Part shown: positions 6,539 to 14,772 of the stretch, piece after piece
Layout: each line of letters begins with the position of its first letter
Numbering within the stretch: the stretch's first letter is position 1
Assembly: GCA_049289295.1 (NCBI GenBank)
Contig: JBATLL010000111.1
Coordinates: forward strand, 1 to 16,309
Length of the DNA stretch: 16,309 nt
Reading direction: 5' to 3'
DNA from: BOKV01 sp049289295
GTDB taxonomy: Bacteria > Pseudomonadota > Alphaproteobacteria > Rhizobiales > Rhizobiaceae
Position numbers and translations under genes: made by a program
The notes under the pieces: model-generated
Told to the model about the DNA's origin: nothing
Databases searched by the model: none
Seen by the model: the letters and a program-made list of their open reading frames with translations, nothing else

Positions 6539-6569
6539 CCATCTTGCCCAAGAATTATGGCAAGAATGG
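6539..6569. terminator. imperfect stem-loop downstream of acs
   Basis: CCATCTTGCC and GGCAAGAATGG form an imperfect stem, with a one-base bulge, about 35 bases past the acs stop. No U-run follows, so it may be a weak terminator or mRNA-stabilising hairpin. The rest of 6443-6602 shows no gene. Confidence 0.3.
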
Positions 6570-6602
6570 CAGTGATCGCTGCATTTCGGGACGTTACGAA
6601 GT

Positions 6603-8552
6603 TTACGCGGTTGCCAGATGCGGTCTATTTGCCAGCAGATTGTCAACTACGCCGGGGTCGGCGAGGGTGGAGGTATCGCCGAGGTTCGAGACGTCGTTTT
6701 CGCCGATCTTGCGCAGGATGCGGCGCATGATCTTGCCCGAGCGGGTCTTGGGCAGGCCGGGGGCGAACTGGATCACATCGGGGGTGGCGATCGGGCCGAT
6801 TTCGTGACGCACCCACGCGATCAGCTCCTTGCGCAGCGCCTCGTCGGGCTCGACTTCGGCATTGCAGGTGACGAAGGCATAGATGCCTTGGCCTTTGATG
6901 TCGTGCGGCATGCCGACGACCGCGGCCTCGGCCACTTTCTGGTGCGCTACCAGCGCGGATTCGATCTCTGCGGTGCCCATGCGGTGGCCCGATACGTTGA
7001 TCACGTCATCGATGCGCCCGGTGATCCAGTAATAACCATCCTCATCGCGGCGGCAGCCGTCGCCAGTGAAGTAGTGGCCCTTGAAGGTGCTGAAATATGT
7101 CTGGAAAAAGCGGTCGTGATCGCCCCACACCGTGCGCATCTGCCCCGGCCAGCTGTCGGTGATGACCAGACAGCCATCGGTTGCGCCGTCGAGCAGATTG
7201 CCCTCGGTATCGAGCAGCGCGGGCTGCACGCCGAAGAACGGGCGGCTGGCCGAGCCGGGCTTGAGCGGGGTTGCGCCGGGCAGGGGGGTGATCATCGCCG
7301 CGCCGGTTTCGGTCTGCCACCATGTGTCGACAATCGGGCAGCGGCTGTCGCCCACAACCTTGTGATACCACTCCCACGCCTCGGGGTTGATCGGCTCGCC
7401 CACCGATCCGAGCAAGCGCAATGAGGCGCGGCTGGTTTGCTTCACCCACGCATCGCCCTCGCGCATCAGCGCGCGCAAGGCGGTGGGGGCGCCATAGAAG
7501 ATCTCGACCTTGAACTTGTCGACCACTTGCCAGAAGCGGCTGGCATCGGGGAAATTGGGCACGCCTTCGAACATGACGGTCGTCGCGCCGTTCATCAGCG
7601 GGCCGTAGACGACATAGGAATGGCCGGTGACCCAGCCGATATCAGCCGCGCACCAGTAAATCTGGCCGGGACGATAATCGAACACGTATTCGTGCGTCAT
7701 CGAAGCCCACACCGCATAGCCGCCGGTGGTGTGCAGCACGCCCTTGGGTTTGCCGGTGGAGCCCGAGGTATAGAGGATGAACAGCGGATCTTCCGCGCCC
7801 ATTTCTTCGGGCGCACATTCGGCAGATTGTTGCGCGGCAGCGCTCGCCCAATCCAGATCGCGGCCCTCGACAAAGCCGAGGTCCGCACCCGTGCGGCGCA
7901 GCATGATGACGGTATCGACGCCGGGGCAGTACTTCAGCGCCTCGTCCACGTTGGCCTTCAGCGGCACCTTGCGGCCCCCGCGCAGGCCCTCGTCAGCGGT
8001 GAGTACCACGCGGCTGTCGCAATCGCTGATGCGGCCTGCCAGAGCATCGGGGCTGAAGCCTGCAAACACGATCGAATGGATTGCGCCGATGCGGGTGCAG
8101 GCGAGCATCGCCACGGCGGCTTCAGGCACCATCGGCAGATAGATCGTCACCCGCTCGCCGCGTTTCACGCCGCGCGATTTAAGCAGGTTGGCAAAGCGGC
8201 AGACGTCTTCATGCAACTGGCGATAAGTGATCTCGCGGTGCGGCTCGCCCGGGCCATCGGGCTCCCACAGGATCGCGATGTCATCGCCGCGTGTGGCCAG
8301 ATGGCGGTCAAGGCAATTGGCCGAAAGGTTCAGCGTGCCATCCTCGAACCAGCGGATGCCGAAGTCCGCCTCATGGAACGAGGTGTTCTTGACCTTGGTG
8401 TATGGCTTGATCCAATCAAGCCGCTGGCCGTGTTCGGCCCAGAACGCCTCCGGATCCTCAACCGATTGGCGATACATCGCAAAGTAGCCCGCCTCGTCCA
8501 CCAGCGCATTGGCCGCCCACTCCGCCGGAACCGGATAAACTGCATCGCTCAC
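6603..8552 (-). CDS. acs: acetyl-CoA synthetase (AMP-forming)
   Basis: The enzyme joins acetate, ATP and CoA to give acetyl-CoA, AMP and PPi. With the GTG at 8552 it has 649 residues, matching the family. This start has GGGAGAG at good spacing and gives the usual MSDxxYPVP N-terminus; an ATG at 8579 would add nine residues. An acetyl-CoA synthetase N-terminal domain precedes the AMP-binding fold. Motifs are TSGSTGKPKG (about 262-271), DTWWQTETG (about 410-417, with the tryptophan that limits the acyl pocket to acetate), YFTGDG and PKTRSGKIMRR. The lysine at about 607 in the last motif is the one controlled by acetylation in studied homologues. It diverges from the aldehyde dehydrogenase gene, whose product acetate it would activate. 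Confidence 0.96.
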   Translation of the reverse strand: MSDAVYPVPAEWAANALVDEAGYFAMYRQSVEDPEAFWAEHGQRLDWIKPYTKVKNTSFHEADFGIRWFEDGTLNLSANCLDRHLATRGDDIAILWEPDGPGEPHREITYRQLHEDVCRFANLLKSRGVKRGERVTIYLPMVPEAAVAMLACTRIGAIHSIVFAGFSPDALAGRISDCDSRVVLTADEGLRGGRKVPLKANVDEALKYCPGVDTVIMLRRTGADLGFVEGRDLDWASAAAQQSAECAPEEMGAEDPLFILYTSGSTGKPKGVLHTTGGYAVWASMTHEYVFDYRPGQIYWCAADIGWVTGHSYVVYGPLMNGATTVMFEGVPNFPDASRFWQVVDKFKVEIFYGAPTALRALMREGDAWVKQTSRASLRLLGSVGEPINPEAWEWYHKVVGDSRCPIVDTWWQTETGAAMITPLPGATPLKPGSASRPFFGVQPALLDTEGNLLDGATDGCLVITDSWPGQMRTVWGDHDRFFQTYFSTFKGHYFTGDGCRRDEDGYYWITGRIDDVINVSGHRMGTAEIESALVAHQKVAEAAVVGMPHDIKGQGIYAFVTCNAEVEPDEALRKELIAWVRHEIGPIATPDVIQFAPGLPKTRSGKIMRRILRKIGENDVSNLGDTSTLADPGVVDNLLANRPHLATA

Positions 8553-8579
8553 GTCAGGCTCTCCCAGAAACGCATCCAC

Positions 8580-8705
8580 CCATTTTCCCGCATTCTATCA
8601 CCATGTCATCGGGCGAATACATCGTTCCAAGGTACAATTGGCGCGGTGCCGCGTGAGGCGCACAAGGAGATTTGAAATCGTAAGAGTCTATTTGGAGGCA
8701 CGAGG
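8580..8705. promoter_or_regulatory. divergent acs / aldehyde dehydrogenase control region
   Basis: About 125 bases separate the two divergent genes and must hold both promoters. Two short perfect palindromes are visible: CGCGGTGCCGCG (8642-8653) and GATTTGAAATC (8669-8679). They are candidate operators. TAGAAT on the minus strand near 8595 is a possible acs -10 box, but no convincing -35 was found. GGAGG precedes the dehydrogenase ATG. Confidence 0.4.
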
Positions 8706-10226
8706 ATGTTGGAACAGGCCATGAGCAAATTTGCTGGCAACGCGCTTATTCGCGACAAGTTCGACAATTATATTGGCGGCAAATGGGTTGCGCCGGTGCG
8801 CGGGGCCTATTTCGACAATATCTCGCCTGTAACAGGGCAAGTTGTGTGTCAGATCGCACGCGGCACTGCCGAAGACATTGAACTGGCGCTCGACGCTGCG
8901 CACGCAGCCAAGGATGCATGGGGCAAGGCTTCGACGACCGAGCGTTCGAACACGCTGCTGAAAATCGCTGATCGCATGGAAGCCAACCTTGATAAGTTGG
9001 CGCTGGTCGAAACCATCGATAACGGCAAGCCGATCCGCGAAACAACCGCCGCCGATCTTCCATTGGCGATTGACCACTTCCGCTATTTTGCATCGTGCCT
9101 GCGCGCGCAGGAAGGTTCGATTTCGGAGATCGATCACGATACCATCGCCTATCACTTTCATGAACCGCTGGGCGTGGTCGGGCAGATCATTCCGTGGAAC
9201 TTCCCGCTGCTGATGGCGGTGTGGAAGCTGGCGCCGGCGCTCGCTGCGGGCAATTGCATCGTGCTTAAGCCTGCCGAACAAACCCCGATGTCGATCATGG
9301 TGCTGATGGAAGTGATCGGCGATCTGTTGCCTGCGGGCGTGCTCAACGTGGTGAACGGCTTTGGCATTGAAGCGGGCAAGCCGCTGGCAAGCAACAAGCG
9401 CATCGCTAAGATCGCATTCACGGGCGAAACCACCACGGGTCGTCTGATCATGCAATACGCTTCGGAAAACCTGATCCCATGCACGTTGGAACTGGGCGGA
9501 AAAAGCCCCAACATCTTCTTTGCCGATGTGATGGATCAGGACGACGACTTCCTCGACAAGGCGCTTGAAGGCTTTACCATGTTCGCGCTCAATCAGGGTG
9601 AGGTCTGCACCTGCCCGAGCCGCGCGCTGGTGCATGAATCGATCTATGACCGCTTCATGGAAAAGGCGATTGCCCGCGTTGAGGCGATCAAGCTGGGCAA
9701 CCCGCTGGATGCTTCCACAATGATCGGCGCGCAGGCTTCGAACGATCAGATGGAAAAGATCCTGAGCTACATCCAGATCGGGCGTGATGAAGGTGCCAAG
9801 GTGCTGACCGGTGGTGAGCGCGCGGTGCATGGCGGCGATTTGGCCGATGGTTTCTATGTCCAGCCAACCGTGCTGGAAGGCCACAACAAGATGCGCGTGT
9901 TTCAAGAGGAAATCTTTGGACCGGTGTTGGCGGTAACCAAATTCTCGACCGATGAAGAAGCGCTCGCGATTGCCAATGATACGCTTTACGGCCTTGGCGC
10001 GGGTGTGTGGACGCGCGATGGAACCCGCGCCTATCGCATCGGTCGAGGTATTCAGGCTGGCCGTGTGTGGACCAATTGCTATCACGCTTATCCAGCACAC
10101 GCCGCATTTGGTGGTTATAAGCAATCTGGCATCGGGCGCGAAAACCACAAGATGATGCTCGATCACTATCAGCAAACCAAGAACTTGCTGGTCAGCTATA
10201 GCCCTAGGAAGCTTGGCTTTTTCTGA
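8706..10226 (+). CDS. aldehyde dehydrogenase, acetaldehyde (ExaC/AldB/AcoD) type
   Basis: The 506-residue NAD(P)-dependent enzyme oxidises an aldehyde, most likely acetaldehyde, to the acid. Visible residues are N165 in IIPWNFPLLM, K188 in VLKPAEQTP, FTGETTTGRL for the cofactor, E262 in LELGGKSPN, and catalytic C301 in NQGEVCTCPSR. The ExC-T-C-PSR form and the C-terminal YHAYPAHAAFGGYKQSGIGR are typical of the ExaC/AldB group. GGAGG precedes the ATG at 8706; a second ATG at 8721 is possible. The neighbouring acs and DUF779 genes support an ethanol or acetaldehyde role. A long open frame on the opposite strand is a shadow. Confidence 0.94.
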   Translation: MLEQAMSKFAGNALIRDKFDNYIGGKWVAPVRGAYFDNISPVTGQVVCQIARGTAEDIELALDAAHAAKDAWGKASTTERSNTLLKIADRMEANLDKLALVETIDNGKPIRETTAADLPLAIDHFRYFASCLRAQEGSISEIDHDTIAYHFHEPLGVVGQIIPWNFPLLMAVWKLAPALAAGNCIVLKPAEQTPMSIMVLMEVIGDLLPAGVLNVVNGFGIEAGKPLASNKRIAKIAFTGETTTGRLIMQYASENLIPCTLELGGKSPNIFFADVMDQDDDFLDKALEGFTMFALNQGEVCTCPSRALVHESIYDRFMEKAIARVEAIKLGNPLDASTMIGAQASNDQMEKILSYIQIGRDEGAKVLTGGERAVHGGDLADGFYVQPTVLEGHNKMRVFQEEIFGPVLAVTKFSTDEEALAIANDTLYGLGAGVWTRDGTRAYRIGRGIQAGRVWTNCYHAYPAHAAFGGYKQSGIGRENHKMMLDHYQQTKNLLVSYSPRKLGFF

Positions 10227-10247
10227 GCTAACGATCACACTGTAAAG

Positions 10248-10280
10248 GTGGCGCGCTCTGGCATGGGGCAGGCGCGCCAC
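10248..10280 (+). terminator. 9-bp stem-loop between aldehyde dehydrogenase and EthD gene
   Basis: GTGGCGCGC and GCGCGCCAC are perfect 9-bp arms around a 15-base loop, just after the dehydrogenase stop. There is no U-run, so rather than a full terminator it may be a partial terminator or an mRNA end protector that sets unequal expression within the operon. Confidence 0.5.
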
Positions 10281-10337
10281 ATGCCGTTCAGCCAAGCGCC
10301 ATAAGAGCGCGTCAAAATCAAAACATGGAGAGATGTC

Positions 10338-10646
10338 GTGTCACAAGTCGTGGTCAGTGTGATGTACAATGCCCCTGCCGATCCGCAGGCATTTGAGGAT
10401 TATTACGCCGCAACGCACATGCCGATTGCACAGAAAATCCCGATGGTCGAAAAGATCGTCCTGCTCAAAGGCGTAGCGGGCCCCGATGGCAGCGCGCCTG
10501 CCTATTACCGCATGGCGCAGATTTACTTTGCCGATGCAGCAACGATGGCCGCAGCCATGGCCACGCCCGAGGCGCAGGCGGCAACCGGCGACATCGCCAA
10601 TTTCGCCACCGGTGGTGCTGCCGTGTTGATCGCGCAAGTCGTGTGA
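10338..10646 (+). CDS. EthD-family protein
   Basis: This 102-residue protein has the ferredoxin-like EthD/dimeric alpha-beta barrel pattern: VVSVMYNAPADPQAFEDYY followed by AATHMPIAQKIPMVEK. The family includes small helper proteins of oxidative degradation, such as the one required with the cytochrome P450 system for ethyl tert-butyl ether breakdown, and many members of unknown role. The start is a GTG with GGAG upstream. It lies between the aldehyde dehydrogenase and the DUF779 gene and overlaps the latter as GTGA, so it is probably in the same operon. The substrate is unknown. Confidence 0.85.
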   Translation: MSQVVVSVMYNAPADPQAFEDYYAATHMPIAQKIPMVEKIVLLKGVAGPDGSAPAYYRMAQIYFADAATMAAAMATPEAQAATGDIANFATGGAAVLIAQVV

Positions 10647-11038
10647 CCACACTTCCCCCTCGCGTCATGACAACAGCGGCGGCGGACGATTGGATCGTGC
10701 GGCTGACAGCGGCGCATGGCCCATTGATGTTTCACCAATCGGGCGGATGCTGCGATGGGTCTGCGCCCATGTGCTTTGTTGCGGGTGAATTCCGGGTTGG
10801 CGGGCAGGACGTTCTGCTCGGCCATATAACGGGCGATACGCCGGTGTGGACCGGGGCTGCGCAATTTGAATATTGGCGGCATACTCAGGTGACGATTGAT
10901 GTGGTGCCCGGGCGCGGTGCCGGGATGAGCCTTGAAGCGCCCGAAGGGGTGCGGTTCATTGTGCGCAGCCGGGTGTTCAGCGATGAGGAAGCCGCATTGC
11001 TTGAGCAGGCAGGCGAACCCCTGCGCGGTGATGTGTAA
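10643..11038 (+). CDS. DUF779 protein associated with acetaldehyde dehydrogenase
   Basis: The 131-residue protein belongs to DUF779, a family commonly encoded beside ExaC/AldB-type dehydrogenases but of unknown function. It shows the family core HGPLMFHQSGGCCDGSAPMC (H31, C36, C37, C44), which could bind a metal, and FEYWRHTQVTIDVVPGRGAG followed by the conserved EGVRFIVRSRVFSDEE. The GTG start overlaps the preceding stop, and no Shine-Dalgarno sequence is evident, so translation is likely coupled. An internal ATG at 10667 is the alternative start. A role in loading, protecting or regulating the aldehyde dehydrogenase is a guess from its company. Confidence 0.87.
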   Translation: MTTLPPRVMTTAAADDWIVRLTAAHGPLMFHQSGGCCDGSAPMCFVAGEFRVGGQDVLLGHITGDTPVWTGAAQFEYWRHTQVTIDVVPGRGAGMSLEAPEGVRFIVRSRVFSDEEAALLEQAGEPLRGDV

Positions 11039-11045
11039 TCCGCTT

Positions 11046-11062
11046 GGCGGGCACCGTCCGCC
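11046..11062 (+). terminator. GC-rich hairpin after the DUF779 gene
   Basis: GGCGGGC and GTCCGCC pair over 7 bp (one G-T) around an ACC loop, directly after the DUF779 stop. No U-run follows. It could attenuate read-through to the signalling genes. Confidence 0.35.
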
Positions 11063-11100
11063 GTCCTAAAGAACGCAGGCGAAGGTCAGGTGTCCAGCAA

Positions 11101-11115
11101 AAAGGCGCGGCCTTT
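11101..11115 (+). promoter_or_regulatory. short hairpin upstream of the FIST gene RBS
   Basis: AAAGGC and GCCTTT pair perfectly around GCG, ending a few bases before the GAGAGAGGG ribosome-binding site of the FIST gene. It may influence translation or be a short attenuator; this is a sequence observation only. Confidence 0.3.
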
Positions 11116-11128
11116 CTGAGAGAGGGTA

Positions 11129-12280
11129 ATGGCCGTGCCGGTTGATCTTGATGACCAACGCTTGGTCGCGTGCACATCGCGCGCGGCTGATCCTGCCCGC
11201 GCGGTTTCTGAACTGGCGGCGGCCATCGGATCAGTGCAATTGGCCGGTGCCTTGCTGTTTTGCTCAAACGGTTACCCCCGCGATGCGCTGGCGCAGGAAC
11301 TGGCAGTGCAATTGCCGGATGTGCCACTATTTGGCTGCACGAGTGCGGGCGAATTGGCAGACCGGGGCTATGATACCAACAGCATCGTGCTGATCGGTTT
11401 CCCGCGTGACGTTTTCTCGATGGCATCCTTGCGCTTTGATGATCTTGATCATTTTGATGCACAAGCCGCCCAAAGCGCGATCAGGCATCTTGCCGCACAA
11501 GAACGCCGGGATCGGGTGGGGGATGAAAAACAGCATCAGGTGGCGTTGTTTTTTGTGGATGGGCTTTCCCATCGCGAAGAATTGCTGACGATGACCGCGC
11601 AGCATGCTTTGGGCGATATTCAATTGATCGGCGGCTCTGGTGGCGATGGCCTATCGTTTCGCAATACCGCAGTGCTGCATGACAAGGCGTTCCATGCCGA
11701 TGCCGCCGTGATTGTTCTGTTGAGCAGCGCACGCCCGCTGCATGTGTTTTGCACTAACTTCTATCGTCCCGGACCGTCCAAGATGGTGATTACCGAAGCC
11801 GATCCAGAAACCCGCACGGTTTATGAAATCAACGCAGCGCCCGCCGCTGCTGAATACAAGCGGCTGTCGGGCAATCCGTCATCCCTGCTGGATGCGCACT
11901 TCTTTGCCGCGCACCCGCCGATCGTGCGCACCGGGGGGCAGGTGCATGTCCGTTCGATCCAATCGGCCAACCCTGATGGATCGCTGACGTTTTATTGCGC
12001 TATCGATAATGGCGTGGTGCTTTCCTTGGGTGAACCAGTGGACCGGGTTGCCGCGATGGAAGACCTGTTTGCCGAGATCGAACGCAAAGTGGGTGTGATT
12101 GATCATGTCATCGGTTTTGATTGCGTGCTGAACCGCCTTGATGCCGAAGATCGACAACAGGCGCATGTCGTGTCGCAGATGTATGTCGCCAACCGCGTGT
12201 TTGGCTTTAACACTTACGGCGAACAATTCCGTGCCGCCCATATGAATCAGACGTTCACCGGGCTGGCGGTGGGGCGATGA
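11129..12280 (+). CDS. FIST-domain sensor protein, NosP-like
   Basis: The 383-residue cytoplasmic protein has FIST_N (about 38-230) and FIST_C (about 231-370) domains. Signatures are FGCTSAGE (68-75), FFVDGLSHREE (141-151), LIGGSGGDG (166-174) and FGFNTYGEQF (358-367). FIST proteins are small-ligand sensors. The P. aeruginosa member NosP binds haem and nitric oxide and controls the histidine kinase NahK encoded with it. Here too the next gene is a NahK-like hybrid kinase, in ATGA overlap, so a NosP-type role is likely. Many histidines are present, but I cannot assign the haem ligand. GAGAGAGGG precedes the ATG. Confidence 0.88.
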   Translation: MAVPVDLDDQRLVACTSRAADPARAVSELAAAIGSVQLAGALLFCSNGYPRDALAQELAVQLPDVPLFGCTSAGELADRGYDTNSIVLIGFPRDVFSMASLRFDDLDHFDAQAAQSAIRHLAAQERRDRVGDEKQHQVALFFVDGLSHREELLTMTAQHALGDIQLIGGSGGDGLSFRNTAVLHDKAFHADAAVIVLLSSARPLHVFCTNFYRPGPSKMVITEADPETRTVYEINAAPAAAEYKRLSGNPSSLLDAHFFAAHPPIVRTGGQVHVRSIQSANPDGSLTFYCAIDNGVVLSLGEPVDRVAAMEDLFAEIERKVGVIDHVIGFDCVLNRLDAEDRQQAHVVSQMYVANRVFGFNTYGEQFRAAHMNQTFTGLAVGR

Positions 12281-14490
12281 ACGGCATTGCTTATCCTGTG
12301 GTTCGCGAAGGCGATGATGAGATCGCACAATTGCGCGCGCGGGTGCAGCAGTTGGAGAAGATCAACTCCGCTTTGATGGACCGGGTGGAACGCTCGATTG
12401 ATATGGAGGGCGGGGCGTTTTCGATGTTCGAAACCGCGATTGCCTTGGAATCAGTGGTGCGTGACCGGACGAGCGCGCTGGAAGCTGCGATGAGCGAGCT
12501 TAATCGCGTGATCGCGGAACTGGCAGCGGCCAATGATGATGCCACCGCAGCGCGGATTTTGCTGCGTGATGCCATCGAAACGCTGAACGATGGTTTTGCG
12601 CTGTTTGATGCCAATGACCGGATGATCTTGTGCAACCGTGCCTACATCCGGATATTTCCCTCGGTTGAAGAGATTTCACACGCATCGCCAGAGTTTGCAG
12701 AAATCGCAATCAGGCTTGCCAATACTGGCGCGACGGTGGGTGCAAACATAGCCCCTGAACGGTGGCTGCGTGACCGGGTGGACAGGCATCGCCGGGCTGA
12801 AGGCGCACACGTTCAGGCGATGAGCGACGGGCGCTGGATCCAGATCAATGAAATCCGAACCAGCGATGGCGGAATTGTCGGGGTCTATACTGATATCACC
12901 TCGGTCAAAGCCGAAGATGCGCGGCAGCGGGCGCTTGAACTGGCAGAGCGCAATCTGGCGCTCCAAGCCACGCTTGATACCCTGTCAGAGGGCGTTTGTC
13001 TGTTTGATGCACAACACCGGATGCAGGCTTCGAACGAAGGTTTGATGCGGGTTTTGGCACTGAGTGGCGATAATGCAGAAGCAGTGCGCGATCATGCGGC
13101 TTTGGTGCGCTGGTGTGTCGACAGCCTCGGTCTTGATAGCCCAGAAGCGCTCGGCTGGCGGCATGAAACCATGCAACGTCTTGCGGCGGAATGCAAGATT
13201 GGCGGGCGCAATTTCATCATCCGCTCGGTCCCGCTCAGCAATGGTGGGATGGTATTTACGTTTGACGACGTGACCGATCACATGCGCTTGCAACGCTCGT
13301 TAACTGAAACCGCCGAGACGCTGGAGCGCAGGGTGAGCGAGCGGACGGCGGAACTGATTGAGGTGAACCGACAACTGGTCGATGCTAAGAACGAAGCAGA
13401 GACGGCCAATCGTTCAAAAACCAGCTTCCTTGCTGCCGCCAGCCATGATCTTTTGCAACCGCTCAATGCAGCGCGGCTGTTTGTTTCGGCGATGGATGGG
13501 CAGGCTTTGCCAGACCGCCCGCGCGCATTGGTTCAGCAAACAAGCACCGCGCTGGATTCGGTTGAAGACCTGCTGGAGGCGCTGTTTGAGATTTCGCGGC
13601 TTGATGCGGGCGCGATTCAGCCTGAGATCGTGGACCTTCCGCTTGGCAGTATCTTCAATACGTTGCGGGTGGAGTTTGCGCCATTGGCGGCAGCGGGTGG
13701 GTTGCAATTCGATGTGGCGGACACCGGGGTTTGGGTGCGGTCGGACGCGCGGCTGCTGCGCCGGGTTTTACAGAACTTTGTCTCAAACGCGATCCGCTAT
13801 ACCGAAGTGGGGCAGGTCGCGGTCGAGGTGGAGCAGCTTGCAGGCAGCGTCAGGGTCACCGTGCGCGATACGGGGCCGGGCATTGCACCGGGGGATCGTG
13901 ACGAGATTTTCGAGGAATTTCGCCGGGTGGGGCGGACGCAGAAGATTCCGGGCAAAGGCCTTGGGCTGGCGATTGTGCGGCGGGTTTCCACGATGCTTGG
14001 CCATGAAATTGCCCTGCAATCAACGCCGGGGCAGGGATCGGCGTTTTCCATCAGCCTGCCCAGTGTTGCCCCGGTGGTGAGCGCGGTTCGCGAAGATCCC
14101 GCCGCAACGGTATCATCAAGCACGGGCGGCATGGTGCTGGTGATCGATAATGATCCTGCCATCCTTTCGGGCATGGAAGCCTTGCTGGAAAACTGGGGGC
14201 TTGAAGTGGTGACAGCCCGCGATCCAGGTGATGTCGTGGTGACGGTGGCGCTGGCGCAAGGCCTTGCCATGTTGATCGTCGATTATCAACTCGACGATGG
14301 CCTGATGGGCGACACGGCGATTGCGATGATCCGCAAAATGGCAGGTCGCGAAATACCGGCGATGGTCATTACCGCCGACCGGGCAGAGGAAGCCAAGACG
14401 TTGCTGGCCAGTCTGGCACTGCCGGTGCTCCACAAACCGGTAAAGCCTGCCCAACTGCGCGCGTTGCTCCGTCAGATGGACGTGATTTAG
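12277..14490 (+). CDS. PAS-containing hybrid histidine kinase, NahK/ErcS'-like
   Basis: The 737-residue protein has no membrane segment. It consists of an N-terminal coiled coil (about 13-90), two PAS domains (about 93-210 and 226-335), a coil with RRVSERTAELIEVNRQL (351-367), and HisKA with the phospho-acceptor H390 in FLAAASHDLLQPLNAARLF. HATPase_c follows (N504, DTGPG 531-535, GKGLGLAI 559-566), then a receiver domain (D624/D626, phospho-acceptor D669 in LIVDYQLDD, K720). Architecture and the H-box match NahK/ErcS' of pseudomonads, which acts in phosphorelays for biofilm control and ethanol oxidation. The start overlaps the FIST gene stop, indicating a regulator-kinase pair. The output partner (an Hpt protein or LuxR-type regulator) is not in the window. 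Confidence 0.92.
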   Translation: MNGIAYPVVREGDDEIAQLRARVQQLEKINSALMDRVERSIDMEGGAFSMFETAIALESVVRDRTSALEAAMSELNRVIAELAAANDDATAARILLRDAIETLNDGFALFDANDRMILCNRAYIRIFPSVEEISHASPEFAEIAIRLANTGATVGANIAPERWLRDRVDRHRRAEGAHVQAMSDGRWIQINEIRTSDGGIVGVYTDITSVKAEDARQRALELAERNLALQATLDTLSEGVCLFDAQHRMQASNEGLMRVLALSGDNAEAVRDHAALVRWCVDSLGLDSPEALGWRHETMQRLAAECKIGGRNFIIRSVPLSNGGMVFTFDDVTDHMRLQRSLTETAETLERRVSERTAELIEVNRQLVDAKNEAETANRSKTSFLAAASHDLLQPLNAARLFVSAMDGQALPDRPRALVQQTSTALDSVEDLLEALFEISRLDAGAIQPEIVDLPLGSIFNTLRVEFAPLAAAGGLQFDVADTGVWVRSDARLLRRVLQNFVSNAIRYTEVGQVAVEVEQLAGSVRVTVRDTGPGIAPGDRDEIFEEFRRVGRTQKIPGKGLGLAIVRRVSTMLGHEIALQSTPGQGSAFSISLPSVAPVVSAVREDPAATVSSSTGGMVLVIDNDPAILSGMEALLENWGLEVVTARDPGDVVVTVALAQGLAMLIVDYQLDDGLMGDTAIAMIRKMAGREIPAMVITADRAEEAKTLLASLALPVLHKPVKPAQLRALLRQMDVI

Positions 14491-14580
14491 ACTGGCCGCA
14501 TTGGGGCGTTTTCCGCCATAAGCGGACTTTCTGGAAGCGACCCCTTTGCCGTCATTGCCCGCTTGAGCTAGTTTGCTCGA

Positions 14581-14772
14581 ATGGAGGCGGTCCAATCCTA
14601 TCGAAACTGGTGGCGGCCACTGCCCGGGTGGCTAAAAATCACGACTTCGCTGATCGCCTATCCGGCGTGGGCCATCATCGTGTATTGCGTCGCAACAGGT
14701 AATGCGAAGAGCACGGCAGCATTCTTCTCGTTCATCGCATTTGCAGTTGTCGCAGTGCTTCAGAGGGCATAG
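14581..14772 (+). CDS. small membrane protein, C-terminus altered by Tn3 end
   Basis: The 63-residue ORF has a basic, Trp-rich N-terminus (YRNWWRPLPGWLK) and two hydrophobic segments (about 20-38 and 45-60). It looks like a small two-helix inner-membrane protein, but I do not recognise a family. No good Shine-Dalgarno sequence precedes the ATG. The last two or three codons and the stop lie in a candidate Tn3 inverted repeat starting at about 14765, so the original C-terminus may have been replaced. It could also be a chance ORF. Confidence 0.45.
   Translation: MEAVQSYRNWWRPLPGWLKITTSLIAYPAWAIIVYCVATGNAKSTAAFFSFIAFAVVAVLQRA

Noticed and set aside
8633..8652. Sigma54-type promoter (GG-GC elements) before the aldehyde dehydrogenase
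   Set aside because: The spacing between the GG and GC elements is one base short and the flanking bases do not match the consensus.
7437..8675. 412-codon plus-strand frame opposite acs
   Set aside because: The product is low-complexity (Ala, His, Arg rich) and matches nothing I recognise, while acs on the other strand is complete and highly conserved.
8688..10295. 535-codon open frame on the minus strand opposite the aldehyde dehydrogenase
   Set aside because: It is a composition shadow of the dehydrogenase gene: its product is rich in His and Arg with no recognisable domain, while the plus strand has full family motifs.
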